Of a DNA stretch of 44,612 nucleotides, positions 12,421 to 25,214 are shown in pieces. The stretch is from Bigelowiella natans CCMP2755. Its lineage: Eukaryota > Cercozoa > Chlorarachniophyceae. Within the stretch, counting starts at the first letter, position 1; every line of letters begins with the position of its first letter. Under the pieces are notes generated by a model. It searched no databases and was not told the origin of the DNA. It was given only the letters and a program-made list of their open reading frames with translations. Made by a program: the position numbers and the translations under genes. The stretch lies in assembly GCA_000320545.1 (NCBI GenBank), contig ADNK01000906.1, positions 1-44,612 of the forward strand, given 5' to 3'.

Positions 12421-13213
12421 ATGAGCGGCGAATTTAAAAACAATCCTGTCTGGGTGGGTTTGAGGCCTTTTGTCATCGGTGGATCTTCCGCCTGCGCTGC
12501 CACGTGCTGCATTCAGCCGCTCGATATGGTAGCTGCCTTTTTGTCCTCAGTTACTGGGTGTTTAGTGTATCTGTAGTGGTATTTGTACGCTACAAAAAAA
12601 AATACGTACATGTGTAATATGGGTAGCATCGATGATAGTGACGCTATTGGCTACCGCATATATGAAATGGGTCGCTTCGCACGTAGTTCTAGAGCTAGCA
12701 GGTTGAAATGATTTGGCTGTGTGTTGACGGAGGAATGCATTACTTACCGCAGAAATTACACACATCAGTAGTGCGTTGTTGACCGTAGTGATGATTCTCT
12801 TGACCGCCCTCATTGTTCCCCGTCGCCATGGCCATTATTATCCTTCCTTCCCCACACCCAAACGCTAGGTGAAAGTACGGATCCAGCTTCAAGGTGAAGG
12901 CTCTGGTGCGAAGATAAACGCAAATCCTTTCTCGGTTGCGAGCAAGATCATTGCTGAAGAAGGCGTAGGCGCGCTGTACAAAGGCCTTTCTGCTGGTATT
13001 CTTCGGCAACTGACGTACGGGATGAGCCGTCTGGGCATCTTCCAGGTGTGGAGTGATGTGTGGCAGTGAGTTTGGGCGGTATCGGATTTAACGATGAATT
13101 TGTTCACCTGCGATATGGCTTTGAATCATGATTAAATATTTAAGAAAATATTTCATGCTGGTGCTGTGTCATGGTGGTGATAACGTGCCACGATATACTA
13201 TTCTGACAACACG

Positions 13214-13251
<38 letters not shown>

Positions 13252-13762
13252 CGTTGTCGGAGAAGTTCAAACCAGAAGGAAAGACAGCGAATGAGCTGCC
13301 CTTCTTAACCAAACTGGGGTTGTTTAGTGCACACGTATACACACACCTGAGACTGGCACAGATATCTATATCTCAAAGCCCCGCTCGTATGCATCGAACA
13401 CATTTTCCGAAAATCACTATCATCACTATCACTATCATCATCATCATCATCATCATCATCTACTTCTCTTCTTTCTCTTTTTATTGTGTTGTCTGGTTGT
13501 TTCAGGTGCAGTATCTGTGCAGGAGGAACAGGGGCCCTCATCGGTACGTACGAACACCGCCGTTTTGGACGACTATTGTTCCGAAAACAACGATAGTTGC
13601 TATCGTCTATTATGCCCTGCTTTCGAGATCGGCATGTTCTTATTTCTCACCTCTACCATGGCTACCTGTAATAATAACAGGGACTCCGGCTGATGCTGCT
13701 CTTGTGCGTATGCAAGCCGATTCGACATTGCCGGTCCGCAGTAGTTGCAGCAGTTGTTATTT

Positions 13763-13794
<32 letters not shown>

Positions 13795-14105
13795 GCAGTC
13801 TCTATCATCCATATTCTATCCGAAGGGAAAGTTGTGTGTGTAAAGTAGTCAATATCGTTAGTCATACCTTTCTCTTGCTCTTCCTTTATATGAGAGATAT
13901 GTTATGCTGATCTGGCCATTTCTTTGGATTTCCTTCTTCTTCTTCTTCTTGTTCTTGTTCTTCCTGTTCAACGTACCCTCCCTCTCCCCCCCTGCCACCA
14001 ACACCACCAACACCACCAGGTGGATCAGCGACGTGGGTACAAGCATGGATTAGATGCTATGTACCGAATGGCAACGGAAGAAGGGGTCGGTAGTAGTTAG
14101 TAATT

Positions 14106-14141
<36 letters not shown>

Positions 14142-14451
14142 CAGCAGCAGCAGCAGCAATGGTATCAATAATTTATATGATGTGATGGAGATAAGGAGAA
14201 GGGGGGGGGGGGGAGGAGGACAACGATGCCCACCCAAACAAATCATAAACCGGCAACAAAGAACACCGTAGCAGCTAGTGAGATGTATATATGTGAATAC
14301 AGGAGGACGATCTAACGTGTACTACTCCTACTGTGCTAAAAATAATAAGAAAATATGTTATCATCACATCATAGATCTCGGGGTTCTTCAGCGGAGCAAC
14401 ACCCACCATTTTGAGAGGTGAGATAGATTGATAGGACAGCGGTATAACTCT

Positions 14452-14503
<52 letters not shown>

Positions 14504-15360
14504 TTCTCCCTCTCTCTTTCTTTCACAGTAGTACCCTCCTAGATATTCTTCGCATGCAAAACAAATCAGCATAGTCGTTATCATGCTGCTGTATTTTATA
14601 GCTTGGGTGCAAGATGTGCTTCTAGCGGATGGTAATTATTGTGTTCTTCTGTGCATTGCAACAACCGTAGGACTGGCCATCAACATCGGAATGCTGACAA
14701 CATATTCAAGCTACAAGAGCATGGTCAGTTTTGAAGGAGACCAACAAGATAACGATGCTTAAATATATATATCTAATATCGTTCTCTTTTTCTTCTTCTT
14801 CCTCTTCTTCTTGTATCTCATGCTAATATGTTTATTATTGGTGAAGATGGCACCATACCTTGGCTCTGATACGCAGTCCAATCGTTTTTTTTGCGGGGCT
14901 TTATCCGGGTAATAACATAAGCAGCCTAGCAACGTCAGCATGTGCCTCCTGCCTTAATATCCTTCATCATGGGGGGAGGGAAGAGCTTAGATGCCATAAT
15001 ATTTATGGTGGCACTAGAAGGAGAGAACAATGTTTTCCGTCAGGAACTCTACCCCCCTCCCCACTCCCGGTTTGTCTCCCTCTACTATATTACAACTTCT
15101 TTGTCTTCTGCTGCACTGCCGCCTCTTCTATTTGGGATGTGGTCATCATCGTACGTTGCATGCTCGAGCAATTCGCGTAGTTGTAGCAGTATTCTTGTCT
15201 GATGGCTGACGTGCGTGCTAATCATCATCATCATGGTGGTGGTGGTGGTGGTGGGGATTCAGGTGGACTGCAGCTACTGTGTCTCTACCATTTGACTTCG
15301 TCAAAACCCGACTCCAGAAGCAGGTATTAATATGTATCTGTTGTATGAATACACATATGG

Positions 15361-15403
<43 letters not shown>

Positions 15404-15404
15404 T

Positions 15405-15447
<43 letters not shown>

Positions 15448-15946
15448 TTGTGCCTACGTAGGCTGTGCATATTTTAAAGATATCTGCAATTTTCGAAGTT
15501 CACTGTTCTTCATTGTTGTTGTTAAAATTATCGTATAATTTTTTAGAGACCTGATGCTAGTGGAAAATACCCGTACGCTGGTGTCATGGACTGTATTGGA
15601 AAAACTATGGCTGCGGAAGGGCCCTCTGCTTTCTATAAAGGGTAGCTCTATTTAGGAGGGCAAAAGGCGGGGGGGGGGGCGGGGGGGAGATTGGAAATCT
15701 AAAATTACACTGTGGATTCATAAATATATCGATGCTTTCAAATGTTTACAATGCGACATTTTCATCCATTTTCTGTAAATATTCTGCATGCTGTATTCCT
15801 ACCTGCTACTGCTAACACATCGCTGTTTGAATGCTATGCGAACTAGATATGGGACGTACTGCATCCGAATCACTCCGCATATTATGCTCACGTGGGTATT
15901 TATGGACAACGTTAAGGCTATACTGAAGAAGAGAAATCTGATGTAA
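12421..15946 (+). CDS. Mitochondrial carrier, 2-oxoglutarate/malate type (SLC25A11-like), 12 exons
   Basis: This predicted inner mitochondrial membrane exchanger of dicarboxylates is 307 aa, from 12 phase-consistent exons (924 nt). The three carrier repeats carry the signatures QPLDMVKVRIQ (exons 1-2), TPADAALVRMQADSTLP (exon 5) and LPFDFVKTRLQKQ (exon 10). The alanine-containing second motif with ALVRMQAD, and NIGMLTTYSSYK in the fifth helix region, are typical of oxoglutarate carriers rather than ADP/ATP or phosphate carriers. It ends RITPHIMLTWVFMD... before TAA at 15944. Three donors in this gene are GTC (13734, 14086, 14724). Exon 3 is preceded by an (AT)n tract abutting its acceptor. 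Substrate specificity is inferred from family resemblance; a related dicarboxylate carrier is the main alternative. Confidence 0.93.
13216..13249 (+). repeat. (AT)n microsatellite abutting carrier exon 3 acceptor
   Basis: The alternating AT tract runs directly into the TAG acceptor at 13250. Confidence 0.9.
14455..14498 (+). repeat. (CT)n microsatellite in carrier intron 7
   Basis: A pure CT tract lies inside the intron between exon 7 (ends 14417) and exon 8 (starts 14671). Confidence 0.9.
15366..15444 (+). repeat. Compound (CT)n-(GT)n microsatellite in carrier intron 10
   Basis: A CT run is followed by a GT run, inside the intron between exons 10 and 11. Confidence 0.9.
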
Positions 15947-16591
15947 GGGTAGCATCATAGACATATCTCTGCGCTTCGACGTACCACTTGATTGCATGGT
16001 CCAAACACGGATATCAATATTATAAATCCGTTCGTATAATAGCCACGGTTGTAGGTAAATAATCTGTTCTTGCGAGCTTGTGTGCGCATGTCTAGATGTG
16101 CATCGCGCGCTGCCCAATGCATGAGCCCAGCTAGCAACGCAGAAAATATATATATCGATATTATATCGTGTGCGTGGTGGTGCATCATGCTAGCATGATG
16201 TCTACTAGATGTATCGTAGCACACTGAACCCTAGAGATAAGAGCTTCCGCTAGTCAGGCATAAAACAGCAACGGCAAGAGCAAGTAGGCATGCACTAATG
16301 CATTGTTACGCCATCCGCCAATCGCGCCTGGCCTACGTACATGCTTTGCTAGATAGCGATATAGCTAGATAGCGCACGAGCCAGATCGACGTTACCCAGC
16401 TAGCCAGTAGTCCACAACTAGATAAGCAGACGATGGGCGAAATGAACATGCCATTCTATTCATTAAAAAAACATTTTTTGCTGCAACTTACTAGCTGCAT
16501 TAGCATAATTTGGGCATCAACCAACTTGGTTCTTATAGCTCAACCAGTAGTCGGTCTTTTTTGTCGAATAATTTCTGTCTTTCTTCGTTGA
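15947..16591. other. Convergent intergenic region, CTAG-rich
   Basis: This is the 3' flank shared by the carrier (plus) and the low-complexity gene (minus). CTAG occurs about 11 times between 16090 and 16500. TAGCTAGATAG also occurs here, as in two other 3' flanks. No gene is seen. Confidence 0.55.
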
Positions 16592-17812
16592 TCATACATT
16601 TTCTGCTGCAGCAGAAGAAAGAACAGCTTCGATATCAGCATTGCCCTCCCCAGCTTGTAATTTCGCAGAGGTCGTCACCACTCCCTCCTTTTCCTCCTCC
16701 CTTTTCTCAGTTTTGTTTGAGCTATTTCTACCATCACAGCCCCCACTATCATCACTACTATTTGGAGCAGCGTCACCACCCGCAACGTCAGTTATAGAAG
16801 GTAAAGCCTTCTCTGTTGATTGATTTACATCTTCTTCTTCTTCTTCTTTTCGGTTGTCTTCCTTGTTCTCCTGACGATGCGGCATCATCTCCACTCCCCG
16901 CTTTTCTTCAGTACAGTGTCCGTTGCTCCTGCTTCCTTTTGTATCACTGTGCTTTGCAGAGGTCGTGTTCGTATTCTGCTTGCCTTCCCCAGCAACCGTT
17001 ACTAATGTGCTCTCAGACATTTTCTCCTTCTGTGGATCTTCCTCCTCCTCCTCCTCCTCCTTTTGAGTCTTTTGAGGGTGGTTGTTCACAGCAGGAGTTC
17101 GTGTGATGGGCATCACCCTGTTAGGATCGCTGTCTTCTTTCTTGGGGGGAGGAGGGCGTTGGTTCTGTTGATAAGCAGTTTTAGCTTCTACTCCACCACC
17201 ATCACCACCACCACCACCACCACTTCCTTCTGCCATTACCGTTGCAGCAGTACCAGTACCAGTAGCAGCAGTACCAGCAGTAGTACCAGTAGAAGCAGCA
17301 GCAGCAGCAGTCCCAGTTCCTCCCACCGCCTCTTCTTCAGCAGTAGCAGGGGAAGGAGAAGAAGCAGCAGCGGTTGTTATTGTTGTTGTTGTTGTAATTG
17401 TTTTTGACTCCAGGGTTTCCTTCCCCTCGGAGACTTCATCATCACCATCATCATCATCATCGGCAGCAGCAGCAGCAGTAGAGGGCACTTGTTCATATTG
17501 TTCATTCCTGCTCTTCTCTTTTGATGCTCCTCCTCCATCGCTTTCACCTCCTCCTCCTTCTTCTCTCTCATCCCTCGCTCCCCTAGCGACTAAGGAGGAC
17601 GCAGTTTTACTCTGCAGGCGCTGCTGCCTCTGTTTGATGGAAATCATACTAGCACCCTGCCGATTGCCAGAGCGCCCTCCTTGGGGGCTTATACCTAGAA
17701 TGACTGCTGCTACTGGTCTCCCTCCTCCTCCTCCTCCTCCTCCTCCTCCTCCTCCTCCTGCGTCTTCGTTTTGATTTCCCATTGGAGCTCCATTGAGCTG
17801 TTCGTTTGTCAT
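16592..17812 (-). CDS. Low-complexity, probably disordered protein (406 aa ORF)
   Basis: This single open frame runs from ATG (MTNEQLNGAPMGNQ) to TGA at 16592. Composition is extreme. It has a poly-Gly run near residue 20, Asp and Glu blocks (EEEEEEEDPQKEK), Thr/Ala-rich and Ser-rich stretches, and no recognisable folded domain. Function is unknown. The frame continues upstream to an AG at 17864, adding an in-frame segment that ends PRVWKD, so a first exon further upstream is possible. Microsatellites also create open frames on the plus strand here. I prefer the minus frame because it is longest, starts with ATG and contains non-repeat segments such as RSGNRQGASMISIKQRQQRL. Confidence 0.5.
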   Translation of the reverse strand: MTNEQLNGAPMGNQNEDAGGGGGGGGGGGGGRPVAAVILGISPQGGRSGNRQGASMISIKQRQQRLQSKTASSLVARGARDEREEGGGGESDGGGASKEKSRNEQYEQVPSTAAAAADDDDDGDDEVSEGKETLESKTITTTTTITTAAASSPSPATAEEEAVGGTGTAAAAASTGTTAGTAATGTGTAATVMAEGSGGGGGGDGGGVEAKTAYQQNQRPPPPKKEDSDPNRVMPITRTPAVNNHPQKTQKEEEEEEEDPQKEKMSESTLVTVAGEGKQNTNTTSAKHSDTKGSRSNGHCTEEKRGVEMMPHRQENKEDNRKEEEEEDVNQSTEKALPSITDVAGGDAAPNSSDDSGGCDGRNSSNKTEKREEEKEGVVTTSAKLQAGEGNADIEAVLSSAAAENV

Positions 17813-17983
17813 ATCTTTCCATACCCGTGGCTGTGACCTTATTGAAGCTGTTGCCCCTACATCCTGTTGTTGTTGTTATTGTTGTTGTTTTTGCAAGCTT
17901 AGAGTGTGGTGGTGGTGGTGGTGGTGGTGGTGATGATAATGATAATGCCGCCGACATGCGTTTTACAGCTGTTCAGCACCAGC

Positions 17984-18338
17984 AGCTTGGAGTAGCAAAA
18001 AGAAGCCATTATTTTTGATCGAGTTGGTAAGAATGGTGCTTTCCCACTCCCCCCCCCCCTCTCTCGTCTTTCTTCTTCTTCTTCTTCTTCTTCTTCTTTC
18101 GAGTGAAAAGATACATCACCTTAGACTCATGGCGCCGGCTCATCAGTAACTACGATGTTCCCCAAAAAAAACAACAACAACAACAGCGTACATATGCAAC
18201 ACAAACAATAACTATCCCGGTAAAATATAAGGATTCTCGAGGCACCCGCCCCCCTCCTTTCCTGCGCGTCTACATCTCTCAGTCCCATCATCATAATCAC
18301 CCTCTGGGTATATTTAGGGAGGGAGGAAGAGAGGGAGA

Positions 18339-18387
<49 letters not shown>

Positions 18388-18579
18388 GAGGAGTTGTATC
18401 CCTCCAAACACATCATCCCACTTCTTCGTCTCTGTCATGACTCTCACCTCATCTTCGACATATCGGCACCAGAAACCATAATCTATGTGATAGGATACGA
18501 GATGATCATTTCAATGCGCGACGTGTTGATGAGGACCATAGAGAAACAGGCAACACAAAACGTTCCAAAATACAACTGA
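17984..18579 (+). CDS. Weak plus-strand ORF, unrecognised
   Basis: A frame is open from about 18103 to the stop at 18579. A short upstream exon (17984-18014, text QKEAIIFDRV) joins it in phase across a GTAAGA donor. It contains a poly-Gln run and an (ER)n run from a GA microsatellite. The tail is non-repetitive and protein-like (LIFDISAPETIIYVIGYEMI). I see no start codon I trust and no known domain. It keeps the strand alternation of the window, but it could be chance. Confidence 0.3.
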
Positions 18580-19121
18580 TGGCGCAGCGACAGGGAGAGC
18601 AGGGGAAGTGATATATTCGCCAAGGCAGGATATGGGTTGCGCTAGCTTCTTTGGCTGCTGCTGCTGGATGATGCCGTGCACTGATGATAGGAAAGAAAAC
18701 GAAGAGCATTGATTGACTCTCCCCTCACCTTGGAAAGATGTGATATTTTATTTTGATTCCTCCTCCAATTGATGACATCGCGCTTGTCCTCGTCGCCTGC
18801 TGCTACATAAGTAAGTAAGTAAGTAAGTAAGTGAATGATCATACAGAGAATCAAACGTTATACCACCACCACCTCCATTAGAAGCAGCAAAGCATAGATA
18901 ACCTGCTGCGGCTCCTCTGGAATCCTTGAACTTACTCTCCACTGTCGTTTCTTTTTTTTCGTGGTCTCCCTCCCCCCCCCTCCCCTTCGCCAAAGGATGT
19001 TTTGCTGCAGGAACCGACCTAGATAGCGACGATGATGATGAAGAAGAGCACAATAACGGCGAAAGTCATACTGATCATCATCATCATCATCATCATCGCC
19101 AACGCTACTATGATCCATTCA
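18580..19121. other. Convergent intergenic region
   Basis: This region lies between the weak plus-strand ORF and the end of the kinase gene. It contains a TAAG tetranucleotide repeat near 18810-18830 and GAT/CAT repeats near 19030 and 19080. No gene is seen. Confidence 0.4.
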
Positions 19122-20181
19122 TTACGCAGGGTTTCCCGTCGAGTAGAAGGTGCCATCAGACAGCTTAAACGGTGGTTGGTTGTTAAATGAAATGCCTGCA
19201 GTAGTATGTGGTAGTAGTAGTAGTGGTAGTCACAGCGAGAAATGAAACACGATGAAACGACGGGTTCAAGATGATCGATGCGTTGTTGTTGTTGTTGTTG
19301 CCAAGTGTGCGGTATTACATTGAACATCACATGCAGTAGTATACGGCAAAAAATCCCTTTTCGTCGCTTTCCTCCACCATCATTCTGGCTATGTTTACTA
19401 CTGCTTCTACACTACTACACACCTTTAAGCTCATTAAAGATCTTTTGGGCCTCTTCTCTACTTATCCTCTCCCCTGCGTCCTGCAAAGAACAGCAGCAAT
19501 AACCAACACCGTCATCACCACGAGTGGGAGGCGTGTGATGGTGATAATAAACAAAAAGGGCTCTCATACCGTCCCGTAGTTAAGCGCGAACGTGTCCTCG
19601 AGATTATACCTATAATGATGATGATGATGATTTCCAAAGAAGCAGTATTGAGGGTATAAGTACACCAAGACCGATATCACAATCACACAGCTGCTTCTTC
19701 CGTATTGCAAGAAGAAGAAGAAGAAGAAGAAGAAGGCATAAATAGCAGTCTATTTTCGTTGTATTCAGGGTGCAATGTTATGAATGCTAAGCTGTATTAT
19801 GTTGTTGGCATTGTTAACGATGATAATGATGATGATGATGATGATGATGATGATGGGGCGGTGGCGGTTATGTGGAGTTATTGTTTCTCGTCACCTTATG
19901 TCGAAGTTGAATTCGTCTGAGATATTGAAAGGAGATTTGACCTTCCGATGAGCCAGCTCCTCCCACGAACACGGCAACTAAGGGTATTATTATTGTTGTT
20001 ATTATTATTATTATTACAACTATTATTATCATTATTAGTAGTATCATTATTGTTGTTATTATTATCATCGCATGGTTGATATCGTGCCAACAATAAAGCT
20101 CGCACCACCACACACAAATCAGCGATTATCAGCTGCCTGCTGCTCTTGCTCCCCTGCACCCAAAGTAACAAAAGAATGACG

Positions 20182-20212
<31 letters not shown>

Positions 20213-20520
20213 TTCTTCCATTGCATGCAAAGTAGTAGTGTCACATACGTCATCGAAGAAAGGATGTTTCTTCACATCGTCCCAGAAGTTTGTGTGGCCT
20301 AGACGGTCTCTCTCGTAGTAAGCACACAGCTTTGTAACAACGTCCTTTCCTTTCTTCGAGAGGCGGTTCACGCTGTCGGGTAGTGCAAACGCAGTCTTGA
20401 AGAAGTACCTGCGAACACCACGACACACTCGATGAGGGGTGACTATACAAACACGTGTTGTTTGCGAGGAGAGAACAAGACATTATGTACCGAGACGCCT
20501 CTCTTCCATACGCATATTGT

Positions 20521-20565
<45 letters not shown>

Positions 20566-22311
20566 GTGCAGTGGATGATGATGATGATGATGATGGTGAT
20601 GGTGATGATAATGGCGATGATTCATATGGAGGAAAAAGGTTGGACGATACAAACTTGAAGGAGAAAAGCTGTATTTCTACTACTATAACTAAGTACTTAC
20701 TTGCGGCTCTGATTGGGAAAGGGAACCTACGAGTACGTACACGCAACACAAGTAAGCGAAGAAGGACAGAATGCTACTGATGATAATGGAAATAACGACA
20801 GGCAAACTAATTATGATATAGTCTTAGTACGGCACAATCCATTCACACCAGAGGGCAGGGTATCACAACGTCTTCTTGCGAGTAGTAAGGGGCGAGGAGC
20901 TTACTAAGGAATGGATGGTGTTGCTAGATCAACCTACTACCTTGTTAGTGAAGAGACTAAACATCAACGCTCCAAGCGCGAAGAAATCGGCTAATTGATC
21001 ATAAGACTTGACGAAGACTTCCGGAGCCATGTATCTGTGCGAACGGGGGGATGGGATGGGGTGGGGTGGGGTGAAATAAATGATGATATTTCCTACATTA
21101 CAAGGTCGATTTTCGAAATAAATCCCAAAATAATCGAGTGGTTATCTATCACCCTGGAGTGCCTGATACTCCTCTAAGCCGGCAGTGGTGTGGCGGATCC
21201 CAACGCTTGGAAAAGGATTCATTGTATTTCTTGTCGAAGTCTGATGAGGCAACGGTCAATGGTCAATTGTACTACTCTTCAAAAGAGAACATGTGATCGG
21301 AGGAGGACCGTGAAGATGGGCGTGGGTGGGGGTTTGACGACTAGAAATGAAAGGGCGAAGAGAAAAGTCTTTTAACTACTACGGAAATTGACTCTGTTTT
21401 AGTACAACCAGATATCTTCGCAACTAATCCAAGGTCTGTGATGACACAATGCCCTTCGCCGTCAAGGAGAATGTTTTCGGGCTTCAAGTCCCGATACACG
21501 TAGCTTTGTGCGTGGATGGCTTCGAGCCCTAATATCACTTCCGCTGAGGCAAACCGGATTTGCTCCTCCGAAAGCGATTTGCGAGACAAGTACACGCAAA
21601 AATCTCCACCCTGCGTTGGAAATAACAATTTAGGGAACTGTTCTATCTTTGTGTTAATCTTAGAGGGGAGTCTATCTCTGTATTATGTCACGGTGGGAGG
21701 AAATGACAACTATGAATACGCACTGAACTTTGTGGTCATGACGATGCATTAAATGAGGGACTACCTGGAGGAATGGCATCACGAATACGATCTCAAAGTT
21801 CGTATTGAAAGAATACCTGTCGACCCATCAAATAAAACGATCAATGGGTTTCAACAAACATGACGCGTTTGTAGTGGTTAAACAGAAAATATTACAGGAT
21901 ATTCACGACGAAGTCGGATTTTATCGAGGCCAATGCCTCCCTGAAATAGACCAGATGAATCACGTTAGTCCTCTGTGCGACTGCATCATACTTCTCAGTA
22001 TAGATCTCATGCTTTAGAGCTTGTATATATTCTACAGTGGATGCACAAGACATACTGATATTCGCACTGAAACAAAAGAAATACTTCCAGTACCTTTCCC
22101 GTCTCAGTTGAGCTCTTCTATGCGGTTTATGGTAGTATGCGACGTCTAGAAACTTCATTGCAATATATTTGTTCGGCTGGACGCCCTGTTCTTTGATATC
22201 TACGGCTAGACGGACCTTTCCAAATCCCCCCGCACCAATAGTCGTCATGATTTGGAAGTGAGAAATGTCGACCTCATTTGGGTTTATCACCTCTGAGGCA
22301 CAGAGTCCCAT
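19122..22311 (-). CDS. AGC-type serine/threonine kinase with N-myristoylation signal, 12 exons
   Basis: This predicted protein kinase has 379 aa from 12 phase-consistent exons (1140 nt). It starts MGLCASEV, with Gly2 and Ser6 fitting N-myristoylation and Cys4 available for palmitoylation, so it is probably membrane-attached. Kinase landmarks are GAGGFGKV (glycine loop), YIAMKFL (catalytic Lys), YRDLKPENILLD (catalytic loop, Tyr for His), TDLGLVAK (DLG instead of DFG), GTPGYMAPEVF, and the lower-lobe text YYERDRLGHTNFWDDVKKHPFF. The insert between DLG and GTPGYMAPE is about 30 residues. An AGC-like tail follows (KVKSPFNISDEFNFDI). It resembles STK32/YANK and GRK kinases. I cannot place it more finely, and I see no hydrophobic motif at the C-terminus. 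Confidence 0.88.
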
Positions 22312-23156
22312 GTTTAATTAAGACAACTGGCAGGAGGTATCAATCTGGACTAGAATTTCTCAATTTTTACTCTCCTCCGACGGTGGAAAGGATTCTTTCC
22401 TATCTGACCATTGGTCGCGTGTCGAATTCCTTCAACTTTCTGATTTATACGGTTTAAGATTCCTGTTTAACGGAAATCTGGGACTTGGTATGGTTCCAGC
22501 TCTTCGATATCGATACACTTTAAAAGATTAAGATCTCCTTCCACCCCTGCTTCAACCAAAAAAAAGAAGAGAACAGGGAGAATTAGGAACAACGAGCGAT
22601 GTGCACCTTGATGAAGTCCTTCAATAATCATGAAACATGATGGTATTCTCGGATTTTCAGACTTCCCTACCTTCATATTTATCTGTTCTACCCCCCACCC
22701 TCGTGTTTCTATCCAAACAGCATGCTAATGTTGCGAAGGAATGCACGTGAGGTTCACCTCTCCAAGTCCCCCCAACCAGATAGACTTTGCAAATCCGAAC
22801 GGTTTGCTTGGGAATGGCTTCCTTTCTCGACTTACGACATGAATTTTGATTGGGTGTTGCATTAGACTGTCGCTGTGAGGTAATAAACTGTTCGACAGCC
22901 GCTTGCGACTGCAGAAAATAGTGCAAAACTATAGATAAAAACTATGTCGATTTGTAAAATAAGCCCCCTTTTTCGGTGCGACCCGCTCCTTTGGGGTTTG
23001 CTTCCGAGGAGTCAGAACAAGGGTCTTCGCTCAAGAACTCGATGCCTTACCGTTTCCAAATTGCGACATGTTTTATTACAACTTCCTCCAGAATTTCGCT
23101 GCGTTTCCCTTCCTCGTGGTGGTAGCCTGGCGGCGCAAATCGCCAACAGCAAAAGG
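22312..23156. promoter_or_regulatory. Divergent region between kinase and Tudor/HSP20 genes
   Basis: This region holds both 5' ends. The frame of the downstream gene is open from an ATG at 22944, so that gene may have a longer N-terminus. A TGCGACA motif occurs at 23062. I see no other gene. Confidence 0.4.
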
Positions 23157-24653
23157 ATGATGGATCCCCTTTCGCGCAATAAAAAGCCTTCCTTCCACCT
23201 TCCCAAGTTCCTCAAGGTCTCGTGAGTACATGGAGCACATCGTAGCCTTTATTTATTCAAATGATGATAAGACTTTGTAATATCGGTATCAATTTTACCA
23301 TCTTTCCCACCGAACCTTCTTTTCCTTTCCTCGAAAATGTGATTTGGAAATAAAAGTGAAGAATAGTTGGATTCGGTGCGCCATAGGGCCAATCTTTTCA
23401 TCCTTGTTTCCCCACAACGTCCACCTTCGCTGTTATATCCCTGCGGTGACGATTTATTGATAATTGCTGTGTACATCGCAATTGCAGCATTCAACGGAGC
23501 GAAACAACCCGTCTACCTTCCGTCACCGATGCCGCTCCAAAGTTCTTTCGGCCGCGGCAATTCTCGGCCTCGCAATTGTTGTAATGAGCATTGCACTACG
23601 CTGGGAATCTGTCAAGCCAATGCTTCATCGCGGCGTTGTCACGAGAAAGGTCTACCCTTGGTCATCACATGTGTGATCTTTGAATGCACCTTGGAATTTG
23701 CCTTCGAGGAAAAAGACAATATTTATGGAACTGAGTTTCATCCTCATTCATATTTAATCAGTTTGTTGATGGAGAGGAACGCCTAATGTATAACGGAGTT
23801 GAATTTCGCCCTGTTGAGCGCAACATGAAAAAGACACCGACCCCTACGTCTGCGCCAACACCAAAGCCTGCTGGAGATCCAAACGCCGTAGCTGAGGCAG
23901 AATTTGTATGTTTCCTTACTTTGTGGTGTTGGACAGTTTCGATCCCTTTTGCTACATTGTCAACAGGCCCCTTTGATTCACCCTTAATTTCTTACGTGCT
24001 TTCATTAAGCAAAAAGTTTATGTAGCCCACCTAATTCGCGACTCTTCTCTTACGAATTATCGTCCCTTCGTGCTCATCATCAAAATTCTAATATCCCGTC
24101 TAGGAGATCGATCCAGAACACTTGGAGGAGTTTTTGAAAGAGCTAGAATCGAAGCTCAGCACCGTAGAAAAAGATCAAACTGCAGCAGCTGCTGCTGGGG
24201 AGAGTGCTGCAGCTGCTGCAGCTGCTGCTGGGGAGAGTGCTGTCTCGTCCTCTGCTGCGCCTCTCCAATCTTATCTCCGAAAGGAAAGAGACACCTACAA
24301 ACCTGCTGCTGATGTAACCGCCGCCAGAGCCTCGAAAAAGGCATTGTTTTCCGCCGGCGACCGAGTCAAGGCATATTGGATGGGCTTCCCGAGGAAAAAG
24401 TAAAAGATTGTATTAGATGTCATTAGTTGTAGAAAGAGAAAAAGGAAAAGGAGGATCCAAAAAATGATTCGGAAGTGATTTACTTGTGCGAATGTAGTTA
24501 GTGTATTAGTTTCTTCCTACGAACAGTCAAGGTTTTTACCCCCAGTCGTGCGTAATTATGGTTATTGTCTTGTTCTTATGCTCGTAGATACCCTGGTGTG
24601 ATAAAAAAGAGCAATAAGGTAGAAGGAACACTTTATTTTATCAGTACAGAAAC

Positions 24654-24703
<50 letters not shown>

Positions 24704-25180
24704 CGTGCAGAGCGTAACACAAAAGGCGCACGAGTGCACGCACACACACACACACACACACAAACACACATATACACACACGTTACATTAGAAACTAATT
24801 GTTTGGTGTCCTTCAAATAGGACGGCACATACCACATTAATTTTGATGATGGTGACGTGGATAAGCGATGCCCGGCAGAGCATATATTCCTCAAAAAGCA
24901 CCAGCACCATCAAGAAAAGGAGCGTGCACTGTTTCCTGGAAGATCATCCGCACAATCCCCCCCTCCTTTCCCTAAGAAAGAACCGAAGCAAACGACTCCT
25001 CCTCCATCCTTGGATGAGATGATTGCATCGGCGCTCGGGGGCGATAAATCGAAGATATCTGGTAAGAAATTCACCAAATTTCTGGCAGAGAACCCTCAGT
25101 TACTATCCAAGGTAAAGCAGCCGCAGCACCGCCATCATCATCGTAATCAGCCACAGCAAAAGCAGCAGTTAAAACCACGT

Positions 25181-25214
<34 letters not shown>

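Noticed and set aside
17649-17957. Arg-rich minus-strand frame with a long Arg run
   Set aside because: It is a shadow frame of the GGA/GGT repeat in the low-complexity gene. The Gly frame is longer and has the better start.
22944-23156. Extended N-terminus of the Tudor/HSP20 gene
   Set aside because: The frame is open, but the text has no domain or repeat support. I kept the nearer ATG and note the option.
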